Source of the DNA: JBGLNJ01 sp964353405
GTDB taxonomy: Bacteria; Chloroflexota; Anaerolineae; Fen-1058
Direction of reading: 5' to 3'
DNA: 14,144 bases
NCBI GenBank assembly: GCA_964353405.1
Contig: CAYGWJ010000116.1
Span: 1 to 14,144 of the forward strand
Shown here: one piece after another, positions 1-6,424 of the stretch
How the letters are laid out: each line of letters begins with the position of its first letter
How positions within the stretch are numbered: the stretch's first letter is position 1
Position numbers and translations under genes: made by a program
Notes under the pieces: generated by a model
The model's input: the letters and a program-made list of their open reading frames with translations, nothing else
What the model was told of the DNA's origin: nothing
Database searches by the model: none

Positions 1-420
1 TGATGATCAACCGCACCCAGCGTCCGTTCACCGCCGGGCCAATATCCAGGCTGACTTCATGCTGGGTGTTGCCGGTCACGTTGGCCACTTCGGTATAGTT
101 ACCGGCGGCGAAAGACGGGTCATCGCCGATCCACACCTTGAAATCAGTGGCGACGGTATTGTCAGACAGCCCGAAGTTCGCCACCACGTTATTGATGGCT
201 TTTGTATTGCCCAGGTCTGCCTGCACCCATTTATCTACGTAACCAAAGTTGTCCGATGCAATTTGCCAGAAGGTGGAGGTCTGCCCGTCGAAGGCCTTCA
301 TCGGCCAGTTGCCTACATCATTGCTTGTTACGCTAGCTGAACTAGCGACGGCTGCCACCACCGGCAAAGAAGGAGGCGGCGGTGTGGATGTCGGGGTGGG
401 TGTGGGCGTGGGGGTGATGG
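1..420. repeat. Direct repeat copy 1 (discoidin domain 4)
   Basis: Aligns with 946-1347 at a constant offset of 945 bp over the first 300 bp, with about 29 differences by hand count (about 90% identity). The match then continues through an indel near 303-345 into the linker-coding G/T-rich stretch. It encodes the B-type discoidin domain and is cut by the window edge. Confidence 0.85.
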
Positions 421-1939
421 GCGCAGCGCCGGTGCCCCAGATCTCCATTTCATACAGGCAGTTGTAGTCATAGGATGGCCCCTCTTTGTGTGTAATTACA
501 AAGCGCACATAGCGCCCAGCCGCAGGGGTAAAGCTGCGCTGGACAATGTAATCATCATTTCCGGTGACCGTAGCCACCACCGTGTAGGTGCCCGGGGCAA
601 AACCAGCATCGTACCCGACCCAGATCTGGAAATCAATGTGCTTGATGATCTTGTTCGTCAGGCCGATACCGCCGTATTCATATATCACCGCACGGCTAAT
701 CCACTTCTCGCTACCCAGGTCAGCCTGTACCCATTTACCAGGGTCGGCCTCGCTACTTACATTCCAATAGTCGTTATAATTCCCATTGAAGGCGTTAATT
801 GGGAAGACACCAGGATGAGCATTTGTGGAGCTGGCGGTCGCGCTGCCAACCGTATATTTGCTCTCCGCTGTTGGAGTTACGTCAGACCCGTAGAGCAGCA
901 TTTCGGTCACCTGGAAATCGCTCATACTGGGGCCCACCACGGCAGTGATGATCAACCGCACCCAGCGTCCGTTCACCGCCGGGCTAATAGCCAGACTGAC
1001 TTCATGCTGAGTGTTGCCGGTCACGCTGGCCGCTTCGGTGTAGTTGCCAGGGGCGAAAGAAGGATCATCCCCGATCCATACCTTGAAAGCAGTGGCGACG
1101 GTATTGTCAGAGAGCCCGAAGTTCACCACAACGTTATTGATGGCTTTCGTGTTGCCCAGGTCTGCCTGCACCCATTTATCTGTGTAACCGAAGTTGTCCG
1201 ACGCAATTTGCCAGAAGGTGGAGGTGTTCCCATCGAAAGCATTCATCGCCTGAGTCGCGACCGAGCTGGCAACGGCTGCCACCACCGGCAAAGAAGGAGG
1301 CGGTGTGGGCGTCGGGGTAACGGGTGTGGGCGTCGGTAGTGCAGCATCGGTAAAGATATCCATTTCATACATGGCAGTGGCGTAAGATAAATCAGGGCGA
1401 GCGACAGCATACACGACATAGCGCAGGTAACGTCCAGTGGCAGGCGAGGCAAAATCGACGACTTTATTTACGACGGTATTACCGGTGATGTGGGCTGCTA
1501 CAGTGTAACTTCCAGCTGGAAAAGCCGGGTTATCACCGACCCAGATCGCAAAGTCTGTCGCCAAGAGAATATCATATATCACACTCTTTGAATTATATAT
1601 TTCAACCCGCACCACGGTTTGGGGGCCACCGAAATCAGCCTGCAGCCACTTCGGAAAAGTGCTGTCTGCCGGTGTGACGTGCCAACAATAACAGTTGCTA
1701 CCGACCTGATCGTAGTACCCATCGAAGGCCTGTATCGCCGGATATTGCGCGGAGCTGGCGGTGGCACTCACAACCGGTATCTCGACCAAGCTCCCTTGAG
1801 CCAGGGGAGCCGGTCTGGCTGGCGCGGCCACCGGCATCGCAGGCGGCTCCGATGGAGGCGCTGCAAAAGCTGGAACCGAAAAGAGGTTCAGCATCATGGC
1901 GGCTACGACAACGGCGTTGAGAACTTGGTGCTTGGACAT
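1..1939 (-). CDS. Secreted multi-discoidin (F5/8 type C / CBM32-like) protein, C-terminus beyond window
   Basis: The frame is open from an ATG at 1939 to the left edge (646 codons, no stop), so the C-terminus is missing. A Shine-Dalgarno AAGGAG lies about 7 nt before the ATG. Residues 1-26 form a signal peptide (MSKHQ, a hydrophobic run, then AFA|AP). Four discoidin-like domains follow: about 56-196, 218-350, 361-502 and 525 onward, with Thr/Pro linkers near 198-216 and 503-522. Typical motifs are AFDGNTSTFW, KWVQADLG and GRWVRLII. Family knowledge: such domains bind glycans or other surface ligands and often decorate larger enzymes or adhesins. The visible part has no catalytic domain, so binding or adhesion is inferred; an enzyme could lie beyond the edge. 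Domains 2 and 4 are nearly identical, while 1 and 3 are diverged relatives of each other. Confidence 0.9.
   Translation of the reverse strand, partial: MSKHQVLNAVVVAAMMLNLFSVPAFAAPPSEPPAMPVAAPARPAPLAQGSLVEIPVVSATASSAQYPAIQAFDGYYDQVGSNCYCWHVTPADSTFPKWLQADFGGPQTVVRVEIYNSKSVIYDILLATDFAIWVGDNPAFPAGSYTVAAHITGNTVVNKVVDFASPATGRYLRYVVYAVARPDLSYATAMYEMDIFTDAALPTPTPVTPTPTPPPSLPVVAAVASSVATQAMNAFDGNTSTFWQIASDNFGYTDKWVQADLGNTKAINNVVVNFGLSDNTVATAFKVWIGDDPSFAPGNYTEAASVTGNTQHEVSLAISPAVNGRWVRLIITAVVGPSMSDFQVTEMLLYGSDVTPTAESKYTVGSATASSTNAHPGVFPINAFNGNYNDYWNVSSEADPGKWVQADLGSEKWISRAVIYEYGGIGLTNKIIKHIDFQIWVGYDAGFAPGTYTVVATVTGNDDYIVQRSFTPAAGRYVRFVITHKEGPSYDYNCLYEMEIWGTGAAPITPTPTPTPTSTPPPPSLPVVAAVASSASVTSNDVGNWPMKAFDGQTSTFWQIASDNFGYVDKWVQADLGNTKAINNVVANFGLSDNTVATDFKVWIGDDPSFAAGNYTEVANVTGNTQHEVSLDIGPAVNGRWVRLII
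946..1347. repeat. Direct repeat copy 2 (discoidin domain 2)
   Basis: Partner of the repeat at 1-420, in the same orientation. It encodes residues of about 198-332 of the secreted discoidin protein. Most differences are single substitutions, and the frame is kept in both copies. Confidence 0.85.
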
Positions 1940-2011
1940 CGCATTTCTCCTTCGCGAACTACTTGATTCGTTGAGGACGATGGGCACAGTCAGAGACGTG
2001 CCTCCCAATAG

Positions 2012-2028
2012 TCAGGGGTCTGACCCTG
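2012..2028. promoter_or_regulatory. Palindrome upstream of the discoidin gene
   Basis: The segment CAGGGGTCTGACCCTG is strongly palindromic, centred on GGGTCTGACCC. It lies between a weak -35-like TTGCAA and a weak -10-like TATTGG on the minus strand, about 75-90 nt before the start at 1939. It could be an operator or part of a hairpin in the leader; neither is demonstrated. Confidence 0.3.
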
Positions 2029-2040
2029 TTGCAACCAAAT

Positions 2041-2087
2041 AAAAAAGCGGCCCATGCAGGTTCAGAATCTGGCCCTGCATGAGCCGC
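2041..2087 (-). terminator. Strong intrinsic terminator, minus strand
   Basis: On the minus strand a 14-bp stem is formed by 2074-2087 and 2047-2060, with one G-U wobble. The 13-nt loop contains a further CAG/CTG pairing. Six T residues (2046-2041) and then ATTT follow directly. It reads leftward, about 100 nt before the discoidin start codon, and no protein gene ends just upstream. It therefore either ends an RNA started near 2429 or acts as an attenuator for the discoidin gene. Confidence 0.85.
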
Positions 2088-2429
2088 ACAATCACTCGCT
2101 GATGCACATATCGCGGCATGGGTCGGAGACACTGGAAATGGCGCGACGTGCTGCCTCTGGACGACTTTAACAGGAGCCAACCATCCATACCGGGTGCAAT
2201 ATCTTGTGGGCCGGAGGCACCCTTCGATCCCGATGCGATCAAGCTGTAGTAGCCGCATTGGCGCCGACATCGGGGAAGCTGTTTGTCTTTCTAAGGCAGC
2301 TCTATGTGCCCTTTGAAAAAAACGGTTGGGAGCGGGGATGGTTGGTCGTACATCAAATCAACGCCAACACCCCAAAGTCACGTTGGCACATAGCCAACGA
2401 GGCAGGAGAAACGAATAGTTGCGCGGTGC
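2041..2429 (-). ncRNA. Candidate structured RNA or attenuated leader, about 390 nt
   Basis: Bounded by a good minus-strand promoter (2436-2464) and a strong terminator (2041-2087), with no convincing reading frame between. Visible stems on the minus strand are: a perfect 7-bp stem with 5-nt loop at 2381-2399; a 9-bp stem with small internal loop pairing 2364-2373 with 2334-2345; a stem pairing 2268-2278 with 2222-2235, 11 pairs with a 3-nt bulge; a 6-bp stem 2217-2222 with 2192-2197; and the terminator hairpin. I looked for signatures of RNase P RNA, tmRNA, SRP RNA, T-box and the c-di-GMP-I riboswitch and saw none. It could be a stand-alone small RNA or a cis-regulatory leader of the discoidin gene. 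Confidence 0.5.
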
Positions 2430-2435
2430 ACTAAC

Positions 2436-2464
2436 AGTATATGCTAAAGGGGTGCAAAAGACAA
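2436..2464 (-). promoter_or_regulatory. Sigma-70-like promoter, minus strand
   Basis: On the minus strand, TTGTCT (2464-2459) and TATACT (2441-2436) are separated by exactly 17 bp, giving a start near 2429. The surrounding DNA (2430-2530) is AT-rich compared with its neighbours. It points to the structured RNA candidate and the discoidin gene. Confidence 0.6.
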
Positions 2465-2598
2465 TGGGGAAAATATAACAAAAACATGACAAATTCACAC
2501 TGTGAGGCTTGGTTTTCTCGGAAATGGTTAGAATATGGTAAGAGCGATGGAGGTCAGGCAATCCGGTGCTACCAATATCGTTTCCATTCGGTTATGCG

Positions 2599-2931
2599 TT
2601 ATTCCTCCGGCGACTGTACCGGAAGCAGCACCCACAGATGCAGAACGTGGCCTTCCTCGACCTCGGTCCATCGCGCGGCGACCACGCTGATCTGTCGCCG
2701 CAGGCCGGTCCCGTCGGGAAAGTCCAGCTTGACCGGGCGATCTTGCTCCCACGCGCGCTGGCAGCGTTCCAGCAGCTTGGGACCGCTAAAGGTGCGCATC
2801 TGGCACACTGCGGATTGGTAAGGCGCGCGGTCTTCGTAGATCGAAAGCGGCCACGAGTCCGGCACCGGCTGAAACTCGGGCGGCGGGCCTTCGACAATCG
2901 TGATCAATTCGGGTTCAGCAGGATTCATCAT
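2599..2931 (-). CDS. Hypothetical acidic 110-residue protein
   Basis: I do not recognise this protein. It begins with a double ATG (MMNPAEPEL) and ends in TAA. Codon use is that of a real gene in this genome (strong G/C at third positions, for example CTG, GTC, CGC), and the competing frames look like shadows. It is soluble and acidic, has no signal peptide or membrane segment, and contains two Cys (43 and 56 region) and a Trp-rich C-terminal beta-like stretch (VLHLWVLLPV). No Shine-Dalgarno is visible. A -10-like TAGACT ends 6 nt before the first ATG, which would suit a leaderless transcript, but there is no clear -35. It sits just after the terminator of the secreted repeat protein, so it is probably transcribed separately. 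Confidence 0.7.
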   Translation of the reverse strand: MMNPAEPELITIVEGPPPEFQPVPDSWPLSIYEDRAPYQSAVCQMRTFSGPKLLERCQRAWEQDRPVKLDFPDGTGLRRQISVVAARWTEVEEGHVLHLWVLLPVQSPEE

Positions 2932-2961
2932 GAGTCGAGTCTAGCCAAGACGCGAAAAGTC

Positions 2962-2993
2962 CCCAGCCGGCGTGACCACAGATGCCGGCTGGG
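2962..2993 (-). terminator. Intrinsic terminator of the three-repeat secreted protein
   Basis: A perfect 10-bp GC-rich inverted repeat (2962-2971 with 2984-2993, 12-nt loop). On the minus strand it is followed by GGACTTTTCG, a short T run. It starts about 30 nt after the TAG stop at 3024-3026 and reads leftward. Confidence 0.7.
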
Positions 2994-3023
2994 CGAACAT
3001 TAGCTGACGGCCTATGGGAAGCT

Positions 3024-4097
3024 CTAGTCGCGCATCACGAGTGGCAGATAGATCTTGAGGCTGCGTTTCCAGATGCGGACGCGAAACTGGTCACAGCGCT
3101 GATCGTTGTTCCGACGGAACACTTTGACGCTGGTGCTGGTCAGGTTCTCCAAGGCGGCGCCCCGCCAGCTTCCCCCGGCTTCGTTTCCCCCAGCGAACAG
3201 ATGGTTGATACCCAGGCCACCCGCGATATCTCTGCATTCCCCCCGCACCAGCAGCAGGTTGGGATTCCAGTTCAGGTTGTGCGTGAATGTGAAAACGCCG
3301 CCAGGAGCAACGTTCTGCCATCCCAGGTCCATCAGGCTGTCATAGTCCGGCGGATCGCCCTGCTGGACGACTACCCGCGCCTGTTCGACCACGAGATCGC
3401 CGCTGAAGCGGGTCACCTGGACCGAGTTGTTGGTCAGGTTGTGCCAGAAGGCGCCGAGTGTCCGGGTGGGAACGGTATCATCCCTCGTCAGGCCGCCATA
3501 GGCGAAGTGGTGGATGCCCAGGTCCGTGCTGCTGAACCACAGACCCACCGTCAAATCGGTCGCTGTAATCCCCAGGTTATGGTCGAACGGGAGCGGAACA
3601 CCTTGTGTAATGGTCCGCCACCCACTGTCGTAACTGTCTGTATCTGGCGGGGGCGCGATCCAGACATTGACGAGGACCTCGTAGGCGGCGTCGTCGTTGG
3701 GCTGGCGATAAACTTCGATCGTGTTGGCCGTGAGGCGTTGCCAGTGCGCGCCATACAATTTACCGCCGGCCTCCAGGCCGCCGTAATAACGTCGGTTAAC
3801 ACCCACGCCGCCCACTGTAGTATCCTTGAACCACAATTCCACAGCGAGTTGCTCGGGTACCAGTCCCGGGTTCAGGAGACCCAGGTTGTGGGTGAACGTG
3901 AGCAGCTGGCCCTGGGCGATGGGCAGCCACCCGCTGGTCCGGAAGGTGGAGGAAGCAGCGCTGACCGAGTTCGGAGCGAGCTTGGCCGACGGAGACGAGT
4001 CGGCGATGACGGAATATGTGCCGGCCAACAGGAGCAGAGCCATCAGGATAGCGACGCTCAGTACCGGTACTCGCATGAGCATTCGTTTGTTTTTCAT
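3024..4097 (-). CDS. Secreted protein with three beta-rich repeats and C-terminal YLPLVMR motif
   Basis: 357 residues. I chose the ATG at 4097 over an upstream in-frame start at 4175 because AAGGAGAG lies 6 nt before it and a signal peptide starts there (MKNKRMLMRV, then a hydrophobic segment to about residue 32). The mature part has three tandem repeats of about 90 residues (55-147, 158-244, 258-343). Each opens with GW, then Q/PG, then F-x-HNL, and ends with N-x-[IV]-x-V and a VRIW-like strand. They resemble small beta-sandwich modules such as H-type-lectin-like or phage-tail-like folds, but that match is only by pattern. The last residues, IYLPLVMRD (349-357), match a C-terminal motif I associate with exported Chloroflexota proteins. 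No catalytic motif is seen; surface binding is inferred. Confidence 0.88.
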   Translation of the reverse strand: MKNKRMLMRVPVLSVAILMALLLLAGTYSVIADSSPSAKLAPNSVSAASSTFRTSGWLPIAQGQLLTFTHNLGLLNPGLVPEQLAVELWFKDTTVGGVGVNRRYYGGLEAGGKLYGAHWQRLTANTIEVYRQPNDDAAYEVLVNVWIAPPPDTDSYDSGWRTITQGVPLPFDHNLGITATDLTVGLWFSSTDLGIHHFAYGGLTRDDTVPTRTLGAFWHNLTNNSVQVTRFSGDLVVEQARVVVQQGDPPDYDSLMDLGWQNVAPGGVFTFTHNLNWNPNLLLVRGECRDIAGGLGINHLFAGGNEAGGSWRGAALENLTSTSVKVFRRNNDQRCDQFRVRIWKRSLKIYLPLVMRD

Positions 4098-4141
4098 CGT
4101 ACACTCTCCTTGTATCGTGTGTATTGCCGAAATGGAAATAC

Positions 4142-4158
4142 CAGGGACAACGACCCTG
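4142..4158. repeat. Small hairpin before the secreted repeat protein
   Basis: CAGGG (4142-4146) pairs with CCCTG (4154-4158) across the loop ACAACGA. It lies about 45 nt upstream of the start codon at 4097, between the 18-bp palindrome and the ribosome binding site. Confidence 0.4.
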
Positions 4159-4193
4159 CGTTCGGACAAGGTCACAAGGCGGTTTCAAGTTCT

Positions 4194-4211
4194 CCTTGCT
4201 GCGCAGCAAGG
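4194..4211. repeat. Perfect 18-bp palindrome
   Basis: CCTTGCTGC directly abuts its reverse complement GCAGCAAGG, with no spacer. It lies in the leader of the three-repeat protein, about 100 nt before the start codon. It could be a protein-binding site, a dimerising RNA element or part of a dispersed repeat. Confidence 0.7.
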
Positions 4212-4453
4212 TGGCTTTTGCTCCTAACGTCCGGCGGCTTGACTCGCGGGCTGTTTGCGCGCAACCGGGGGCAGCCACCAAGTTTGCAGCTCGCCCGGCT
4301 CGAGCGCCTGCCTTCGGACTTCTGACGAGTGGTTCCACCTCCTTTCTCGCGTCTTGATGTAGAACCCTTTCGTGGCGGCCTGATCCTCAACGCAACACAG
4401 GTCGTTCCATCAGGCTTGATATACGATTTTTGTATCTTCTCAAAAAGTAGGGG

Positions 4454-4494
4454 AGACTTTCAAGTCTTGACTGGATTTAGACTTCGGAAGTCTA
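4454..4494. repeat. Two adjacent AGACTT palindromes
   Basis: AGACTTTCAAGTCT (4454-4467) and TAGACTTCGGAAGTCTA (4478-4494) share the arm AGACTT and lie 10 bp apart. This looks like a dispersed palindromic (REP-like) element. They fall just downstream of the proposed promoter at 4513-4541. Confidence 0.6.
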
Positions 4495-4512
4495 GTCCCG
4501 CGAATTATTGAG

Positions 4513-4541
4513 ATGATACATTGTCTTGCTGCGAGCGTCAA
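4513..4541 (-). promoter_or_regulatory. Sigma-70-like promoter, minus strand
   Basis: On the minus strand, TTGACG (4541-4536) and TATCAT (4518-4513) are separated by 17 bp. It lies immediately after the epimerase stop codon (4547-4549) and would start RNA near 4506, giving the three-repeat secreted protein a leader of about 410 nt. Confidence 0.5.
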
Positions 4542-4546
4542 AATGG

Positions 4547-5536
4547 TTATAGATAGTGGTTGTCTCGAAACCACGTGACGGTGTCACGCGCAGTCTCTTC
4601 AAACGGGCGCGGACTCAGGCCCAACTCGCGTTGCGCCTTGTCAGAGTTGAGCGGCTGCCACAAGCGCAGCGTCTTGATGTTGTCCGGCAGCGGCAAGCGC
4701 AGCCAGTCACTCGCGCCGATGAGCGCATCCACCACCTTGCGCGGAATCTCCCACCGGGGCGGCGCGACGCCAGCCGCGCGCGCAGCAATTGTCAGCCCAT
4801 CTTTTAGCGTGAGGTTGTGTCCGCCGAGAATGTGCCGCTGGCCGACGCACCGCGGACCGCGCTCGGCGGCGGCGATGTGCGCGGCCGCCACGTCACGCCC
4901 GTCCACGACGTTCATCGTCGCCTGGAAGTAGAACGGAAATTGCCCCTTGGCTACACGGAGCAACAACTCGCCCGTCGTCGGCTTGACGTCGCCCGGGCCA
5001 AAGACCGCGGCCGGGTTGAGAATGACGATCGGTAGCCCCTCGGCGGCTGCACGAAAGGCCTCCATCTCCATCGCGAACTTGGTTTCATAATACGCGCTGC
5101 CGGATGTGCCGGGTGTGTAGAAATCACGCTCGTCTGCCAGACGACCGGGCTGGCCCGGCGGGCCGATCGTCGTCAAGGTGCTGGTGTAGACCAGTCGCCC
5201 CACACCAGCATCACCTGCGGCTGCCAACACCGCTCGCATCTGCATCACGCTGCGACGCACCCAACCGGCCACGTCGTGCGCGGTATGCGGATAAGCCGCC
5301 GCCGCATGGAACACCACGTCGCAGCCGCGCATCGCTTCGCGCAGGCTTTGGCCTTCTCCTTCCTCTGCAAAGGGGAGTTTCCCTTGAATCCACTCGATCC
5401 GGTCGGCCACATCGCCGATAGCGCCGACGGCATCCGCACGCCTGCGCAGCGCGCGCACTCGCCATCCGCGCTCGAGCGCCGCGCGAGCAATCTGCCCGCC
5501 GATGAATCCGGTTGCACCTAAAACGAGAGTATTCAA
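4547..5536 (-). CDS. NAD(P)-dependent epimerase/dehydratase family protein (extended SDR, DFR/HpnA-like)
   Basis: 329 residues, a normal length for extended SDRs. The N-terminus MNTLVLGATGFIGG carries the nucleotide-binding motif GATGFIG (7-13). YTST (117-120) and the catalytic YxxxK (Y149-K153, in SAYYETK) follow, then NPAAVFGPGD, typical of dihydroflavonol-reductase-like and hopanoid-associated sugar epimerases. The start codon is TTG (5536-5534): it places the Rossmann motif exactly at the N-terminus, and AGGT lies 8-9 nt upstream. Substrate cannot be read from sequence. It is the last gene of the minus-strand cluster, 36 bp after the AAC(3)-family gene, and is probably cotranscribed with it. 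Confidence 0.9.
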   Translation of the reverse strand: MNTLVLGATGFIGGQIARAALERGWRVRALRRRADAVGAIGDVADRIEWIQGKLPFAEEGEGQSLREAMRGCDVVFHAAAAYPHTAHDVAGWVRRSVMQMRAVLAAAGDAGVGRLVYTSTLTTIGPPGQPGRLADERDFYTPGTSGSAYYETKFAMEMEAFRAAAEGLPIVILNPAAVFGPGDVKPTTGELLLRVAKGQFPFYFQATMNVVDGRDVAAAHIAAAERGPRCVGQRHILGGHNLTLKDGLTIAARAAGVAPPRWEIPRKVVDALIGASDWLRLPLPDNIKTLRLWQPLNSDKAQRELGLSPRPFEETARDTVTWFRDNHYL

Positions 5537-5549
5537 AGACTGACCTGAC

Positions 5550-5570
5550 GCGCGCCCGGAACAGGCGCGC
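5550..5570. repeat. GC-rich intercistronic hairpin
   Basis: GCGCGCC (5550-5556) pairs with GGCGCGC (5564-5570) across a 7-nt loop, in the 36-bp gap between the AAC(3)-family stop and the epimerase TTG start. No T run follows in the minus direction, so it is not a canonical terminator. It may act as an mRNA processing or stability element. Confidence 0.5.
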
Positions 5571-5572
5571 AG

Positions 5573-6379
5573 CTAGACAGCCGCCTGGCGCACGGCGTTG
5601 CACAATTCGCACTTGTCGTTGCACAGGAGCGCGTATGGATCTTCCTGGATAGCCTGCACTGCCACTTGTACCAGGTGAATGATCGGGATGCGCTGAAACG
5701 CAAGTGCGCCGATGGCCGCCTGGTGAGTGATCCATGCCAGCTTGCTCGCAATCGCATTGAACCCGTTGCTGCAGCCGGGAAGATCAGGCAGCCGGTACGC
5801 GCGCTCCACGCCGACGGCCCAGCGGACAAATTGCTTGCGCCCGGCAAATTTTTCCGCCAGGTGAATGGCCGTGTTGTGCCGGTGATCCATCCCCACGAGC
5901 AGCACATCGCCGCCGCGATCATACAGCCATTCCACCGGGCCGAGCGGGCTATCCAACGATTGCGCGGCAACGATCTCTTGCGCGTGCGCGCCAACGGCCG
6001 CGAAGGACCATACGGGATGGTCGCTGCGCCAAGCCCGCGAATGGCGCCGGAATCGCTCCGCTGCCTGGCCCAGGCCGGCATCCACCGCCAGGTCGGGGCT
6101 GAACATGACCGCGCGCGCATTCTCCTCGGCGTGATCGCCATAGGTGCAGCCGTTGTCCGGCGGACCGGACTCGGGCCAGACCAGCGTCTGCGGGGTGAAG
6201 GCGGGCATGACCACCGTGCCACACGCAGCCAGCAGCGCGCCGAGCACGGTCTCGGTCCCGCCGCGCACGCTGCCCGGCTCGAGCGCCTCCAGCGAAACAT
6301 GGGCGATGACGTTGCTGCCCTGGTTGAATCCCAGCTCGCGCAGAGTGCGCACGATGTCGCGATAGGTTATGATGGCCAT
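5573..6379 (-). CDS. AAC(3)-family aminoglycoside N-acetyltransferase-like protein (YokD-like)
   Basis: 268 residues from the ATG at 6379; an in-frame start at 6436 would put part of a dispersed palindrome into the protein and is rejected. Family signatures: HVSLEAL with the following GG (27-41), GTVVMPAFT (54-62), RSDHPVWSFAAVG (118-130), and DHRHNTAIHLAE (165-176), whose last His is the expected catalytic residue. Members transfer acetyl from acetyl-CoA to an amino group; many chromosomal ones have no proven aminoglycoside substrate, so resistance should not be assumed. The C-terminus has a Cys cluster (C253, C257, C260). No strong Shine-Dalgarno is seen. It follows the CPBP protease gene by 78 bp and precedes the epimerase. 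Confidence 0.88.
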   Translation of the reverse strand: MAIITYRDIVRTLRELGFNQGSNVIAHVSLEALEPGSVRGGTETVLGALLAACGTVVMPAFTPQTLVWPESGPPDNGCTYGDHAEENARAVMFSPDLAVDAGLGQAAERFRRHSRAWRSDHPVWSFAAVGAHAQEIVAAQSLDSPLGPVEWLYDRGGDVLLVGMDHRHNTAIHLAEKFAGRKQFVRWAVGVERAYRLPDLPGCSNGFNAIASKLAWITHQAAIGALAFQRIPIIHLVQVAVQAIQEDPYALLCNDKCELCNAVRQAAV

Positions 6380-6395
6380 GTGCTCGTCCCATGGG

Positions 6396-6424
6396 GTAGA
6401 GGCAACCGCCCGGGTTGCTCCTAC
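6396..6424. repeat. GTAG-CTAC dispersed palindrome, copy A
   Basis: Arms GTAGAGGCAACC (6396-6407) and GGTTGCTCCTAC (6413-6424) pair with two central mismatches. It lies between the CPBP protease and the AAC(3)-family gene. It resembles the element at 11244-11269 and a class of short intergenic palindromes of the form GTAGGG-GACCC. Confidence 0.6.

Larger units (their letters stand above)
4098..4546 (-). other. Long untranslated leader / structured intergenic region
   Basis: 449 bp without a supported gene. If the promoter at 4513-4541 is used, nearly all of it is the 5' leader of the three-repeat secreted protein. It contains paired palindromes at 4454-4494, a perfect 18-bp palindrome at 4194-4211, a 7-bp long-range pairing (4211-4217 with 4273-4279) and a small hairpin at 4142-4158. 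An extended Shine-Dalgarno-like AAAGGAGGTG lies on the minus strand near 4346-4337 but has no properly spaced start codon. Confidence 0.45.

Noticed and set aside
488..1339. 283-residue plus-strand open frame
   Set aside because: Antisense shadow of the discoidin gene, whose minus-strand frame has a signal peptide, recognisable domains and no stops over 1939 nt.
2180..2240. CCTCCGGCC followed by GCACCCGG, reminiscent of part of the c-di-GMP-I riboswitch
   Set aside because: The required conserved core (GCACAGGGCAAACC, GACGCAAAG and the receptor) is missing; only a short GC-rich similarity remains.
2012..2270. Minus-strand open frames of 76 and 103 residues between the discoidin gene and the orphan gene
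   Set aside because: They run through the terminator hairpin and T run at 2041-2087 and show no protein-like composition.
4200..4290. Possible integron attC-like site (CTAAC and GTTAG with palindromic DNA)
   Set aside because: The paired RYYYAAC and GTTRRRY core sites at proper spacing are not present, and no integrase or cassette structure is nearby.
2982..4325. 447-residue plus-strand open frame
   Set aside because: Shadow opposite the three-repeat secreted protein; its composition is that of a reversed GC-rich frame and it shows no domain pattern.
3796..4338. 180-residue minus-strand frame starting GTG at 4338 next to AAAGGAGG
   Set aside because: The GTG overlaps the Shine-Dalgarno core itself, leaving no spacing. 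Its second part runs out of frame through the well-supported secreted repeat gene. The first part may belong to a dispersed element.
4331..4350. CCACCTCCTTTCT, resembling the 3' end of 16S rRNA
   Set aside because: Only about a dozen bases match and nothing upstream looks like 16S rRNA; chance similarity or an unused Shine-Dalgarno on the other strand.
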